From: Caulobacter sp.
GTDB taxonomy: Bacteria > Pseudomonadota > Alphaproteobacteria > Caulobacterales > Caulobacteraceae
Assembly (NCBI GenBank): GCA_030683005.1
Contig: JAUXMY010000017.1
Coordinates: 1 to 64,000 of the forward strand
DNA: 64,000 nucleotides
Direction: 5' to 3'
Part shown: in pieces, positions 53,905 to 63,841 of the stretch
Layout: the number at the start of each line of letters is the position of its first letter
How positions within the stretch are numbered: the first letter of the stretch is position 1
The notes under the pieces: model-generated
The model's input: the letters and a program-made list of their open reading frames with translations, nothing else
Told to the model about the DNA's origin: nothing
The model's database searches: none
Position numbers and translations under genes: made by a program

Positions 53905-54330
53905 TCACAGTCCCAGCGCTTTGCGGGCCGCCTGTAGCGCGGTGTCGAGACCATCGGCGCCATACGCCTCCGGCAAACCCACGCCCCACACGGGCCCCGG
54001 CCAGGCCGCATCGCCGGCGCGGCGGCCAACCACATGCACATGCAGCTGCGGCGTGACATTGCCCAGAGCGCCGATGTTGAGCTTTTCGACCGTGAAGCCG
54101 ATCGCGGCGGCCATGGCCCGCACCGCCTGACCCGCCAGCACCGTCTCCTCGATCAGCCGCGCGCGGTCGGCGGGCGAAAGATCTTCGACCTCCCGCAGAC
54201 CGGGTCCGCGCGGAATCAGGATCAGCCACGGCCAGCGAGCGTCGGTCTGCAGGCGGACGTGGCAGAGCGGCAGGTCGCCGACCGCGATCGAGCCGGCCTC
54301 GAAGGCGGGGTCGACGGCGAACTCGGCCAC
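53905..54330 (-). CDS. HIT family protein
   Basis: This 141-residue protein belongs to the histidine-triad superfamily of nucleotide hydrolases and transferases. The active-site segment reads NVTPQLHVHVVGRR, so the first triad histidine is Gln, as in a recognised QxHxH-type subgroup; hydrolytic activity may differ. Other landmarks are LPLCHVRLQTDARWPWLILI and LEKLNIGALGN-like VEKLNIGALGN. No ATG fits; GTG 54328-54330 begins VAEFAVDPAF, four bases after the mesaconyl-CoA hydratase-like stop, so the two are cotranscribed. Confidence 0.87.
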   Translation of the reverse strand: MAEFAVDPAFEAGSIAVGDLPLCHVRLQTDARWPWLILIPRGPGLREVEDLSPADRARLIEETVLAGQAVRAMAAAIGFTVEKLNIGALGNVTPQLHVHVVGRRAGDAAWPGPVWGVGLPEAYGADGLDTALQAARKALGL

Positions 54331-54334
54331 GCCC

Positions 54335-55387
54335 CTAACCTGCCTTCTTCGGAACCGCCGCCCAGTAGTCGAAGTCGAGGATGACCTCGGCCGGCCAGGC
54401 GCCGGCCTCGTCCTTGTCGGGGAAGTCCGCACACGGACGGTCCTTGGTCGCCACCAGCCGCAGCCTCAGCGCGCCGACGCCGTCGCCGAGATCGGCCTTG
54501 TCCAGCACTTCGCTCCAGGCGAACACCGTCGCGCCGGCGAAATAGGGGTTCACGTGGCGGCCGCCATTGATCGCCAGGATCAACCCGGCGTTCTGCAGGC
54601 CGTTGAAGCTCAGCGCCTTGGCCGTCGAGATCACCACCCCGCCGTAGACCAGCCGCCGGCCGGTCGGGTCCCTGGCGCGCTCATACTGGTTGAAGTGGAC
54701 CTTGGCGGTATTCTGGTAGAGGCGCGTGGCCATCTGGTGCTCGGCCTCCTCGATGGCCATGCCGTCGACATGGTCGATCTTCTCGCCGACCGCGTAGTCC
54801 TCGAACGCATGCGGCGCCCCGGCCAGCGCGAAGTCGTACTTCGAGAAGTCCAGGCCCTGCGGCAGCAGCAGGTCGCTCGCAGCCACGGCCGTCGCCAGCT
54901 TCGGCGTCGCCTGCTCGCCGACCTCGGCGTCCTCGCTCCGCTTGCGGACCATGACCCAGCGCACGTAGCTGAGCACCGTCTCGCCGTGCTGGTTCTCGCC
55001 GGTGGTGCGGACGTAGACGACCCCGGTCTTGCGGTTGGAGTTTTCCTTCAGCCCGATGACCTCGCTCGTCGCGGTCACCGTGTCGCCCGGGTAGAGGGCC
55101 TTGAGGAAGAGGCCCTCGGCGTAGCCCAGGTTGGCCACCGCGTTCAGGCTGATGTCCGGCACCGTCTTGCCGAACACCATGTGAAACGCGACCAGCGGAT
55201 CAACCGGCGCCGCCGGCAGGCCGCACGACCGCGCGAACTCGTCGCTCGAGGTCAGCGCGAAACGCGGCCCGTAGAGGGCGTTGTACAGCGCCACGTCCCC
55301 GGCCGTGACCGTGCGCGGCGTCGCATGGCTGAGCACCTGGCCGAGGCGGAAGTCTTCGAAATAGTTGCCGGGGTTGGTCTTGGACAT
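54335..55387 (-). CDS. mch: Mesaconyl-CoA hydratase-like MaoC protein
   Basis: This 350-residue protein has two MaoC-type hot-dog domains and closely matches what I know of mesaconyl-CoA (beta-methylmalyl-CoA) hydratases: a start MSKTNPGNYFEDFRLGQVLS, HATPRTVTAGDVALYNALYG, FGKTVPDISLNAVANLGYAE, and EVIGLKENSNRKTGVVYVRT. The enzyme interconverts mesaconyl-CoA and methylmalyl-CoA in the ethylmalonyl-CoA pathway. The other pathway enzymes (Ccr, Ecm) are not in this window, so the assignment to that pathway is partly inference. It leads the hydratase-HIT pair and is divergent from mdh. Confidence 0.82.
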   Translation of the reverse strand: MSKTNPGNYFEDFRLGQVLSHATPRTVTAGDVALYNALYGPRFALTSSDEFARSCGLPAAPVDPLVAFHMVFGKTVPDISLNAVANLGYAEGLFLKALYPGDTVTATSEVIGLKENSNRKTGVVYVRTTGENQHGETVLSYVRWVMVRKRSEDAEVGEQATPKLATAVAASDLLLPQGLDFSKYDFALAGAPHAFEDYAVGEKIDHVDGMAIEEAEHQMATRLYQNTAKVHFNQYERARDPTGRRLVYGGVVISTAKALSFNGLQNAGLILAINGGRHVNPYFAGATVFAWSEVLDKADLGDGVGALRLRLVATKDRPCADFPDKDEAGAWPAEVILDFDYWAAVPKKAG

Positions 55388-55402
55388 CGGGCCTCTCTCC
55401 AG

Positions 55403-55517
55403 TGCGTCCTTCGCGACGCGCTCTTCGAGCGCTCCTCAGGATGACGAACTCAGTGGAATGCTATCCACCTTCGTCATGGTGAGGAGCGAGCTCTTTGCGA
55501 GCGTCGCGAACCACGCA
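55403..55517. repeat. Inverted pair of GTCATCCTGAGCAG-type REP elements, copy 5
   Basis: Right-type unit 55403-55445 and left-type unit 55473-55517 occupy the 237-bp gap between the divergent hydratase and mdh genes. This copy is diverged (GCGACG in place of GACACG). Confidence 0.7.
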
Positions 55518-55582
55518 CTGCCTAATGCCCCGCTCTTCGCATCCGCGAAAGAGGGCTTGAGGCGCGGCCGCGCGAGGGCTAG

Positions 55583-56587
<1,005 letters not shown>

Positions 56588-56612
56588 GCTCTTAGGCGGT
56601 TGTGAATTGAAG

Positions 56613-56642
56613 GGGCGGCTCCGGAAACGGGGCCGCCCTTTT
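56613..56642. terminator. Terminator after mdh
   Basis: Stem GGGCGGCTCCG/CGGGGCCGCCC (one wobble) with a GAAA loop and TTTT, 25 bases after the mdh stop and facing the convergent LprI-like gene. Confidence 0.85.
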
Positions 56643-56654
56643 CTCGTGGCGGGG

Positions 56655-57341
56655 TCAGTCGCCGTTGGCCGCCATGTCCTCGAGTTCGGCGATGCGGGCC
56701 TCGTAGACCCAGGCCACGGCGCGGGGCCCCTCGCGCGCGGCCGCCTCGCGGGCGTCCAGCCAGCGGCTCTGCTGCCTGCCCAGCCGGCGCGGCGATGCGC
56801 CGGCGTCCAGCGCGCGGTCGTAGGCTTGGCGAAGTCGGCGGTCGGCGACGACGAGCGGGGGCTCGGCGCAGACCATTTCCTCGGCGTAGGAGGCCGCGTC
56901 GGCGCAGCGGCCCGCCGCGCCCCGTTCCGGTTGGCCCCGTCGCGCCTGGCGGGCCGGCTGGTCGCGAGCCCCGGGATCGGCGGCTGCCCGGACGGGGGCC
57001 GGGTCGCTGACCCGGATCAGCGGCGCGGGCGCCGGCGCGCCCTGGATCGAGGCCGGCAACAGGGTGGTGTTCGTCGGGAGACGGCCCTCCTCGCTGACAC
57101 GGGGGTGAACCTCGATCGAAAGCTGGTCGGCGCGCGCCGTGACGGCCACGGCCGGGATCCCTTCCCAGCCGGCGCCCCGCTGCGCCGGAGGGCGGTCGGC
57201 CAGGGTCGGCTTCAGGAACACGCCCAGCATCAGACCGGCGGCGACGGCGCCGACCATCGCGGCGACAATCCGGCGATCGCGGGGCGCCTGTTTCAGATCC
57301 TCGATCACGGGCGCGAGGACGGACGCTGGCGGCTGGGACAT
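56655..57341 (-). CDS. Membrane-anchored LprI-like (DUF1311) protein
   Basis: This 228-residue protein has a cytoplasmic N-terminus, one membrane helix (IVAAMVGAVAAGLMLGVFL), a Pro/Ala/Arg-rich periplasmic linker and a C-terminal DUF1311/LprI-like domain (residues about 145-220). That domain has the pattern C-x..AEEMVCAEPPLVVADRRLR-x..Y-x..Q-x-x-WLDARE. LprI of Mycobacterium inhibits lysozyme; the family in general is of uncertain role. The usual last cysteine after the WLxxR segment is missing (DAREAAAREG). Confidence 0.78.
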   Translation of the reverse strand: MSQPPASVLAPVIEDLKQAPRDRRIVAAMVGAVAAGLMLGVFLKPTLADRPPAQRGAGWEGIPAVAVTARADQLSIEVHPRVSEEGRLPTNTTLLPASIQGAPAPAPLIRVSDPAPVRAAADPGARDQPARQARRGQPERGAAGRCADAASYAEEMVCAEPPLVVADRRLRQAYDRALDAGASPRRLGRQQSRWLDAREAAAREGPRAVAWVYEARIAELEDMAANGD

Positions 57342-57488
57342 TACGGCGGCTCCGGTGTTCGACCCTCGGGCTTTGAACCGGCGAGCGACCGTCCGGTTGC
57401 ATCACGACGTTCCCGTCGAATCCGCCTCCGTTCCCGCCTCCGTTGACCGGACTGGACGGCCGCGCGTCCTGAGGTACCGTCGCGTCCC

Positions 57489-58037
57489 ATGATCGCCCCT
57501 GGCCCCACGCTCGAGACCACCCGCCTGATCCTGCGCCCGACCGCCGAGGAAGACCTCGACGGCTGGGCCGGCATGATGGCCGACCCCGAGGCCAGCCGGT
57601 TCATCGGCGGGGTGCAGGAACGCGCCGCCGCCTGGCGGGGCATGGCCTCGATGGCCGGCAGCTGGGCGATCAAGGGCTTTGGCATGTTCTCACTGATCGA
57701 GAAGGCGAGCGGCCGGTGGGTCGGGCGGCTGGGCCCCTGGCAGCCGGAAGGCTGGCCAGGCACGGAGGTCGGCTGGGGCCTGCATCCGTCGGCCATGGGC
57801 AAGGGCTATGCGGTCGAGGGGGCCGCGGCGGCCATCGACTGGGCCTTCGACGTGCTGGGCTGGACCGAGGTCATCCATTGCATCGACCCGGACAACAGGC
57901 CGTCACAGCGGGTGGCCGAGCGGCTGGGGTCGTACAACCGGGGGCCGGGCAAGATGCCGGCGCCGTTCGAGCACCTGCCGATCGACATCTGGGGCCAGAC
58001 CCGCGCCGAGTGGGTGGCCCGGAGGGCGGCGCGCTGA
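57489..58037 (+). CDS. GNAT family N-acetyltransferase (RimJ/RimL-like)
   Basis: This 182-residue acetyltransferase has the RimJ/RimL-type opening LETTRLILRPTAEEDLDGWA, a central sheet (RWVGRLGPWQPEGWPGTEVG), the acetyl-CoA loop GLHPSAMGKGYAVEGAAAAI, and the closing IHCIDPDNRPSQRVAERLG. The substrate may be a protein N-terminus or small molecule; unknown. The stop overlaps the proposed CTG start of the next gene. Confidence 0.88.
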   Translation: MIAPGPTLETTRLILRPTAEEDLDGWAGMMADPEASRFIGGVQERAAAWRGMASMAGSWAIKGFGMFSLIEKASGRWVGRLGPWQPEGWPGTEVGWGLHPSAMGKGYAVEGAAAAIDWAFDVLGWTEVIHCIDPDNRPSQRVAERLGSYNRGPGKMPAPFEHLPIDIWGQTRAEWVARRAAR

Positions 58038-58489
58038 GCGGCCGCCTCGCCCTCGCCGTCGGTATCGCGCTGCCGCTGGCCGTGGCGGCGTTCGGCGTCG
58101 CCATGGCCCGGAAGGACACGGCCTCCGAGGGCTCGCTGACCGTGGCCTTCCAGGGCGTGACCCAGTCGCGGGGCGTGGTGCTGTGCGCCGTCTTCGACAG
58201 CAAGGCGGCCTACGACGCCAACACCCATCCGGTGCGCACCCTGGCGTTGCCGGCCGACGAGGGCGACTTCAGCGCCACCTTCGCCGGCCTGCCGCCGGGC
58301 ATGTACGCGGTGAAGGCCTTCCACGACCGTGATGGCGACGGGAAGATGAAGTTCAACGCCCTGGGCATGCCGCTGGAGCCCTACGGCTTCTCCAACAACG
58401 CCCGCGCGCCTTTCGGCCCGCCGAGCTGGCGCGCCGCCGGCTTCGAGGTGACGCCGGGCGCGAACAGCCATGTGATCCGGCTCAGATAG
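58034..58489 (+). CDS. DUF2141 secreted protein
   Basis: This 151-residue protein matches DUF2141, a secreted beta-sandwich family of unknown role: LTVAFQGVTQSRGVVLCAVF, FSATFAGLPPGMYAVKAFHD, RDGDGKMKFNALGMPLEPYG and FSNNARAPFGPPSW. The signal peptide requires a start before SGRLALAVGIALPLAVAAFG. I place it at CTG 58034: GGAGG at 58021-58025 is eight bases upstream and CTGA overlaps the GNAT stop. GTG 58010 is in frame and also possible but has no ribosome site. Confidence 0.78.
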   Translation: MSGRLALAVGIALPLAVAAFGVAMARKDTASEGSLTVAFQGVTQSRGVVLCAVFDSKAAYDANTHPVRTLALPADEGDFSATFAGLPPGMYAVKAFHDRDGDGKMKFNALGMPLEPYGFSNNARAPFGPPSWRAAGFEVTPGANSHVIRLR

Positions 58490-58493
58490 GTCC

Positions 58494-58519
58494 GGGACAC
58501 GCACTGAAGTGCATGTCCC
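58494..58519. repeat. GGGACA...TGTCCC palindrome
   Basis: GGGACACGCACTGAAGTGCA then TGTCCC follows the DUF2141 stop; same family as 16399-16426 and 35542-35618. Confidence 0.5.
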
Positions 58520-58561
58520 CGGTTTGACCTGCCGCATCGCAGCAGATACCCAGACGCCAGC

Positions 58562-58732
58562 GTCAGGTTCCTTCTCGCGAGAGAAGGTGAAAAGGGAACG
58601 GGGTTAAAAATCCCCGGCTGCCCCCGCAACTGTAAGCGGCGAGCCCGCGCGTCACAGGCCACTGGACCGGTTCGCCGGTCTGGGAAGGCGACGCGCCAAG
58701 GTTATGACCCGTGAGCCAGGAGACCTGCCCGG
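58562..58732 (+). promoter_or_regulatory. Cobalamin (adenosylcobalamin) riboswitch
   Basis: The conserved core is unmistakable: GGGAACGGGG, AATCCCCGGCTGCCCCCGCA with the following ACTGTAAGCGG, CCACTGG, CTGGGAAGGCG, TATGACCCGTGAGCC, and the B12 box AGCCAGGAGACCTGCC at 58714-58729. An expression platform of about 150 bases with GC-rich hairpins leads to btuB. High cobalamin should reduce expression of btuB and probably the downstream cobQ. Confidence 0.96.
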
Positions 58733-58883
58733 CGCCGTCGTTCTTCGTACGGCCGGGGTGCGCCGAACGGACGGGTTTTCCCGAGAGACGACACCGCAAG
58801 CCAAGCCGCGTCCGCGGCCGGGCCCGGGCGTCATCGCGCCCGGATCGGGTCGTGGCGTGGGTCGTCAATGAAGAGGAAGACCC

Positions 58884-60845
58884 GTGACACTACCCATGAC
58901 CCGAGCACTCCTGTGCTCCGTTTCCATCGCCACCCTGCTCGCCGCCGTCCCGGCGTTCGCGACGGAGGCCCCCACCGCGCCGACGCCCGATGTCGCCGGC
59001 CTCGAGGGCGCTACGGCCGTCGCCGAACTGATCGTCACCGCCACCCGCTCGCCCCAGGCCGCCGACCGCATCGGCGCCTCGGTGACGGTGCTGTCCAGCG
59101 CCGACATCGAGGCGGCCCAGTCGCCGGACGTGATCGAGCTGCTCAATGACGTGCCCGGCGTCAGCTACACCCGCAACGGCGGCGTCGGCGCCGTCTCCGG
59201 CGTCAACATCCGCGGGGCCGAGAGCAGCCACACCGTGCTGCTGATCGACGGGGTGAAGATGAACGACCCCACCGCCCCGCAGGGCGCGGCCAACTTCGGC
59301 AACCTGCTGGTCGGCGACGTCGCCCGCATCGAGGTCCTGCGCGGCGCCCAGTCGACGCTGTGGGGCAGCCAGGCCATCGGCGGGGTGGTCAACATCGTCA
59401 CCCGTGAGCCGGCGCAGGGCTTCCAGGCCACGATCGACGCCGAGGGCGGCTCGCGTGGGACGGCGTACCTGCGGGCGGGCCTGGGCGGCGCGACCGAGCG
59501 GCTCAGCTGGCGGATCGCCGGCAGCCGCTACCAGACCGACGGCGTCTCGGCCTTCGCGGCGGGCTCCGAGGCTGACGGCTACGAGAACACCGGCCTGTCG
59601 GGCCGGATGCGGCTGACGCTGACCGACGCCGTCTCGGCCGAGGTGCGCGCGGTCTGGTCGGACGGCGAGGCCGACACCGACGGCTTCGCCGGCGACGACG
59701 CCAGCTACGGAACCACCGAGGAGCTGGTCGTCTACACCGGCCTCAACGTCGCGCTGCTGGACGGCCGGCTCAAGAACCGTCTCGCCTTCGGCTACACCGA
59801 GACAGACCGGACGGCGCACCAGCCGTCCGACCCGGTGGCCCCGATCACCTTCGAGGGCGTCGGCGAGATCCGGCGCTGGGAGTACCAGGGCGTGCTGGCC
59901 GTGACGCAGGACTGGACCGCCACGTTCGGGCTGGAGAGCGAACAGGCCGAGATGCGCCAGCGGGCCCCCTGGACCTTCGATCCCAACCCGCCGTTCACCA
60001 CCGGCAAGGTCGGGATCGACAGCGTCTACGGGCAGGTCCAGGGCGTGATCGTTCCCGGACTGACTGTCACCGCCGGTCTTCGCCACGATGAGCACGACGC
60101 GTACGGCGGCCACACCCTGGGTTCGCTGGCCGGCGCCTGGAGCCTCAACGGCGGCGCCACGGTCCTGCGCGCCAGCTTCGGCCAGGGCTTCCGTGCGCCG
60201 GGCCTCTACGAGCTCTACAGCGAGTACGGCAACACCGCCCTCAGTCCGGAAGAGTTCAACAGCTGGGACCTCGGCGTCGAGCAGCGGCTGGGAGAGGGCG
60301 CGGTGATCTCGGCGACGTACTTCCGGCGCGAGGCGGACAACGAGATCCGCTTCTACAGCTGCACCTTCGGCTCGCCCGAGCCGCTGTGCAATCCAAGCGG
60401 CGTCTTCCGCTTCGGCTACTACGACAACATTCAGAAGACGCAGGCCCAGGGTCTGGAACTGGCCGGCCGCGCCGAGGCCGGACCGTTGACCCTGAGCGGC
60501 GCCTACACCTGGACCCAGGCGGAGAATGCCTCCGGGATCAACGACGGCAACCAGCTGCCGCGCCGGCCCGAGCACATGGCCAATGTGCAGGCCAGCTGGC
60601 GCTGGTCCGACGCGGTGACCACCACGGCGGCCGTCCGCTACGTCGGTGAGGCGTTCAACAACGACGCCAACACCGTGGTCATGGACCCCTACACCCTGGT
60701 CGACCTGCGGGCGTCATGGCGGCTGAGCGACACGGTCGAGCTCTACGGCCGGGTCGAGAACCTGCTGGACGAGGACTACGAGACCGCGCGGGGCTATGGA
60801 ACGCCGGGACAGGGCGCCTTCGTCGGCGTCCGGGCCCGGTTCTAA
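58884..60845 (+). CDS. btuB: TonB-dependent vitamin B12 receptor BtuB
   Basis: BtuB carries cobalamin across the outer membrane using TonB. The 653-residue protein has a signal peptide ([20 protein letters not shown]), a TonB box-like [10 protein letters not shown], a plug ([68 protein letters not shown]) and a beta-barrel ending GVRARF. GTG 58884 is preferred because GAGGA lies six bases upstream; ATG 58896 is too far from it. The riboswitch upstream confirms the substrate class. cobQ follows 20 bases later. Confidence 0.95.
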   Translation: MTLPMTRALLCSVSIATLLAAVPAFATEAPTAPTPDVAGLEGATAVAELIVTATRSPQAADRIGASVTVLSSADIEAAQSPDVIELLNDVPGVSYTRNGGVGAVSGVNIRGAESSHTVLLIDGVKMNDPTAPQGAANFGNLLVGDVARIEVLRGAQSTLWGSQAIGGVVNIVTREPAQGFQATIDAEGGSRGTAYLRAGLGGATERLSWRIAGSRYQTDGVSAFAAGSEADGYENTGLSGRMRLTLTDAVSAEVRAVWSDGEADTDGFAGDDASYGTTEELVVYTGLNVALLDGRLKNRLAFGYTETDRTAHQPSDPVAPITFEGVGEIRRWEYQGVLAVTQDWTATFGLESEQAEMRQRAPWTFDPNPPFTTGKVGIDSVYGQVQGVIVPGLTVTAGLRHDEHDAYGGHTLGSLAGAWSLNGGATVLRASFGQGFRAPGLYELYSEYGNTALSPEEFNSWDLGVEQRLGEGAVISATYFRREADNEIRFYSCTFGSPEPLCNPSGVFRFGYYDNIQKTQAQGLELAGRAEAGPLTLSGAYTWTQAENASGINDGNQLPRRPEHMANVQASWRWSDAVTTTAAVRYVGEAFNNDANTVVMDPYTLVDLRASWRLSDTVELYGRVENLLDEDYETARGYGTPGQGAFVGVRARF

Positions 60846-60865
60846 CCGGACAGGGAGCACAAGAC

Positions 60866-62437
60866 TTGCCGGCATTGATGATCCAGGGCTGCGGGTCCGA
60901 TGTCGGCAAGTCGGTGCTGGTCGCCGGCCTGTGCCGGCTGTTCGCCAACCGGGGCCTGAAGGTGCGCCCGTTCAAGCCGCAGAACATGTCGAACAACGCC
61001 GCCGTCACCGCCGACGGCGGCGAGATCGGCCGGGCCCAGGCGCTGCAGGCCATCGCCTGCCGCACGCCGCCGACCGTCGACATGAACCCGGTGCTGCTCA
61101 AGCCGCAGAGTGACACCGGCGCGCAGCTGATCGTGCGCGGCGCCATGGCCGGGACCTGGGAGGCGCGCGGCTACCAGGCGGCGAAGGTCGGACTGCTGCA
61201 GACCGTCGTCGAGAGCTTCCGGCGGCTTGAGGCGCAGGCCGACCTGGTGATCGTGGAGGGGGCCGGCAGTCCGGCCGAGACCAACCTGCGCGCCGGCGAC
61301 ATCGCCAACATGGGCTTCGCCCGCGCGGCCGGTGTGCCGGTGGTGCTGGTCGGGGACATCGACCGGGGCCATGTCATCGCCGCCCTGGTCGGCGCCCATG
61401 CGGTGCTGGACGACGGCGACCGGGCGATGATCAAGGGCTTCCTGATCAACAAGTTTCGGGGCGACCCGACGCTGTTCGACGACGGTCGGGCCGAGATCGT
61501 CCGCCGCACCGGCTGGGCGGACCTGGGCATGGCGCCCTGGCTGGCCGCGGCGCGGGTCCTGCCGGCCGAGGACGCGGTGGTGCTGGACCGGGTCGAGCCC
61601 GACGGCGGGCGGCGGGTGAAGATCGTCGTGCCGCTGCTCAGCCGGATCGCCAATTTCGACGACTTCGACGCGCTGCGGGCCGAGCCGGCGGTGGACTTCG
61701 CCTTCATCCCGCCGGGTGCGCCACTGCCCGGCGACGCCGACCTGGTGATCCTGCCCGGGACCAAGGCGACGCTGGCCGACCTGGCCTTCCTGCGGGCCCA
61801 GGGCTGGGACATCGACCTTCTCGCCCACGTCCGGCGCGGCAGGCGGGTGCTGGGGGTCTGCGGCGGCTACCAGATGCTGGGCCGGCGGATCAGCGACCCG
61901 GACGGCGTCGAGGGCGCGCCGGGCGAGGCGGACGGACTGAGCCTGCTGGACGTCGAGACGGTGCTGACCGGCGAGAAGACCCTGCGCGCGGTGACCGGCC
62001 GGTTCGGCGAGGCCGTGTTCGAAGGCTACGAGATGCATGTCGGCCGAACGACCGGCCCGGCCGCGCCGATGCTGGCCCTGGACGGCGGAGGCGCTGACGG
62101 GGCAGTCAGCGAAGATGGCCGGGTGGCGGGCTGCTACGTCCATGGCCTGTTCAACCGGCCGGAGGCGCGCGCGGTGATCCTTGCGCAGCTGGGCGCGGCG
62201 TCGTCCGGGGTTGATCAGCGGCAGGCGGTGGACGAAGCGTTGGACGAACTCGCAGCCGAGTTGGAGCGTTGCTTCGACATCGAGGCGCTGAAGCGGATTG
62301 CCGGTCTCCGGTCCTCTCCCCCTCCCGGACACGGAGAGGAAGGCCCGGCGGCTTGCCACGTCCCGCCGACACCCGCCACATACGCCCATGTCCGACGTTC
62401 GCGCCTTTCGCGCCGCCCTCGCCTGGATGGTCGATGA
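60866..62437 (+). CDS. cobQ: Cobyric acid synthase
   Basis: CobQ amidates four side chains of adenosylcobyrinic acid a,c-diamide, using glutamine and ATP. The 523-residue frame has the ATP domain ([40 protein letters not shown]) and a class I amidotransferase domain with catalytic Cys in [10 protein letters not shown] and His in YVHGLF. TTG 60866 is chosen: GGGAG lies eight bases upstream and LPALMIQG matches the family start. The last 40 residues run through a palindrome (about 62312-62342) and 50 bases into guaD, so the natural stop seems to have been lost. Confidence 0.92.
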   Translation: MPALMIQGCGSDVGKSVLVAGLCRLFANRGLKVRPFKPQNMSNNAAVTADGGEIGRAQALQAIACRTPPTVDMNPVLLKPQSDTGAQLIVRGAMAGTWEARGYQAAKVGLLQTVVESFRRLEAQADLVIVEGAGSPAETNLRAGDIANMGFARAAGVPVVLVGDIDRGHVIAALVGAHAVLDDGDRAMIKGFLINKFRGDPTLFDDGRAEIVRRTGWADLGMAPWLAAARVLPAEDAVVLDRVEPDGGRRVKIVVPLLSRIANFDDFDALRAEPAVDFAFIPPGAPLPGDADLVILPGTKATLADLAFLRAQGWDIDLLAHVRRGRRVLGVCGGYQMLGRRISDPDGVEGAPGEADGLSLLDVETVLTGEKTLRAVTGRFGEAVFEGYEMHVGRTTGPAAPMLALDGGGADGAVSEDGRVAGCYVHGLFNRPEARAVILAQLGAASSGVDQRQAVDEALDELAAELERCFDIEALKRIAGLRSSPPPGHGEEGPAACHVPPTPATYAHVRRSRLSRRPRLDGR

Positions 62438-63680
62438 TCCGCGCTCGGCGGGTGACGACGCCTGTGTCCACCATCCCGACGGCTTGCTGCTCATCGAGGA
62501 CGGTCATGTCGCGGCGGCCGGCGACTGGGCGATGCTGTCGCCGACCCTGACGGCGGACACGCCGGTCGAGCACCTGCCCGGCCATCTCCTGACGCCGGGC
62601 TTCGTCGACGCCCACGTCCACTTCCCGCAGGCTGACATGATCGGCGCGCCGGGCGGGCCGCTGCTCGACTGGCTGGAGCGCAGCGCCTTCCCGGCCGAAC
62701 GGGCCTTCGCCGACCTCGCCCATGCCCGGGACGCAGCGGAGGCCTTCCTGGACGAACTCCTTCGCAACGGCACGACCACGGCGATGGTGTTCGGCAGCGT
62801 GCACCGCGAGGCGACCGCCGCCCTGTTCGAGGCGGCGCTGGCCCGGAACATGCGGCTGATCGCCGGCAAGTCGATGATGGATCTGGGCCCCGAGGGCCTG
62901 AACGAGACCTGCGAGGAGGGTCAGGCCGACACCGAGGTCCTGATCCGCGACTGGGGATCACGCGGCCGGCTCGGATACGCCGTCACGCCGCGTTTCGCCC
63001 TCTCTTCCAGCGACGCGCAGCTGGCGTCGGCCGGCGCGTTGCTGGCCCGGCACGACCATGTCTGGATGCAGACCCACCTGGCCGAGAACGCGCGCGAGGT
63101 GGCCCTGGTCGCCGAGCGGTTTCCGGATCGCGACTACCTGGACGTCTACGACCGCTTCGGACTGGTCGGCCCCCGGTCGGTGTTCGCCCACTGCCTGCAC
63201 ATGACCGACCGGTCCCTGCACCGGATGGCGCAGGCCGGCGCGGCCATCGCCCATTGCCCGAGCTCGAACCTGTTCCTCGGCAGCGGCCTGTTCGATCTGG
63301 CCCGGGCCGACGCCCACGGCGTGCGGACGGCCCTGGGAACCGACGTCGGCGCGGGGACCAGCTTCTCGATTCCCTGCACGGCGGGGCTGGCCCTGCAGGT
63401 CGCCCGGATGCGCGGCGCGACGCTCGATCCCCTGCGCGCCTTCTACCTCGCCACGCTTGGCGGCGCCCGGGCGCTGGGACTGTCCGACAGGATCGGGGGG
63501 TTCGAAACCGGACGCGAGGCCGACTTCGTGGCGCTGGACCTGGCGGCCACGCCGCTCCTTGCGCGCCGGCTGAGCGGCGCCACGGACCTGGCCGATATCC
63601 TGACGGCGCTGATGATCCTGGGTGACGACCGGACCATCGCCGGCGCCTGGATCGCCGGCGTCCGGCGCCATCAACGCTGA
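62388..63680 (+). CDS. guaD: Guanine deaminase
   Basis: GuaD converts guanine to xanthine in purine salvage or catabolism. The 430-residue amidohydrolase has the zinc motif DAHVHFPQ, the family-specific [39 protein letters not shown] and the metal Asp in [15 protein letters not shown] 62388 gives a normal start. The first 50 bases overlap cobQ. No other purine gene is adjacent, so its link to the cobalamin genes is probably only positional. Confidence 0.93.
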   Translation: MSDVRAFRAALAWMVDDPRSAGDDACVHHPDGLLLIEDGHVAAAGDWAMLSPTLTADTPVEHLPGHLLTPGFVDAHVHFPQADMIGAPGGPLLDWLERSAFPAERAFADLAHARDAAEAFLDELLRNGTTTAMVFGSVHREATAALFEAALARNMRLIAGKSMMDLGPEGLNETCEEGQADTEVLIRDWGSRGRLGYAVTPRFALSSSDAQLASAGALLARHDHVWMQTHLAENAREVALVAERFPDRDYLDVYDRFGLVGPRSVFAHCLHMTDRSLHRMAQAGAAIAHCPSSNLFLGSGLFDLARADAHGVRTALGTDVGAGTSFSIPCTAGLALQVARMRGATLDPLRAFYLATLGGARALGLSDRIGGFETGREADFVALDLAATPLLARRLSGATDLADILTALMILGDDRTIAGAWIAGVRRHQR

Positions 63681-63738
63681 TCAAGGTTGATGCCTGTTAA
63701 GGCTAATACTTTGACCGGGATCAAGGTTTACGCCCGTT
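63679..63738 (+). promoter_or_regulatory. Direct repeats upstream of cpaB
   Basis: GATCAAGGTTGATGCCTGTT (63679-63698) and GATCAAGGTTTACGCCCGTT (63719-63738) match at 17 of 20 positions and are 40 bp apart, about four helical turns. They lie in the AT-richer leader of cpaB and look like paired activator sites. Confidence 0.5.
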
Positions 63739-63841
63739 CAGTGTATTCGTTGAATATATTGCAAGTGGTTACTCCGCATTCTCCAACTCCAGTTCGGGGA
63801 AGAGTGTCGAAAACCGACGCTCGGTATTCGGGGTCGACACT

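Noticed and set aside
58868..59146. A 93-codon frame starting at ATG 58868 overlapping btuB
   Set aside because: Its translation is Arg/His/Pro-rich shadow sequence; btuB in the other frame is clearly genuine. The ATG may matter only as leader sequence.
63739..63800. Sigma-54 promoter before cpaB
   Set aside because: The TTGC in TATATTGCAAG lacks the matching GG element at the right spacing.
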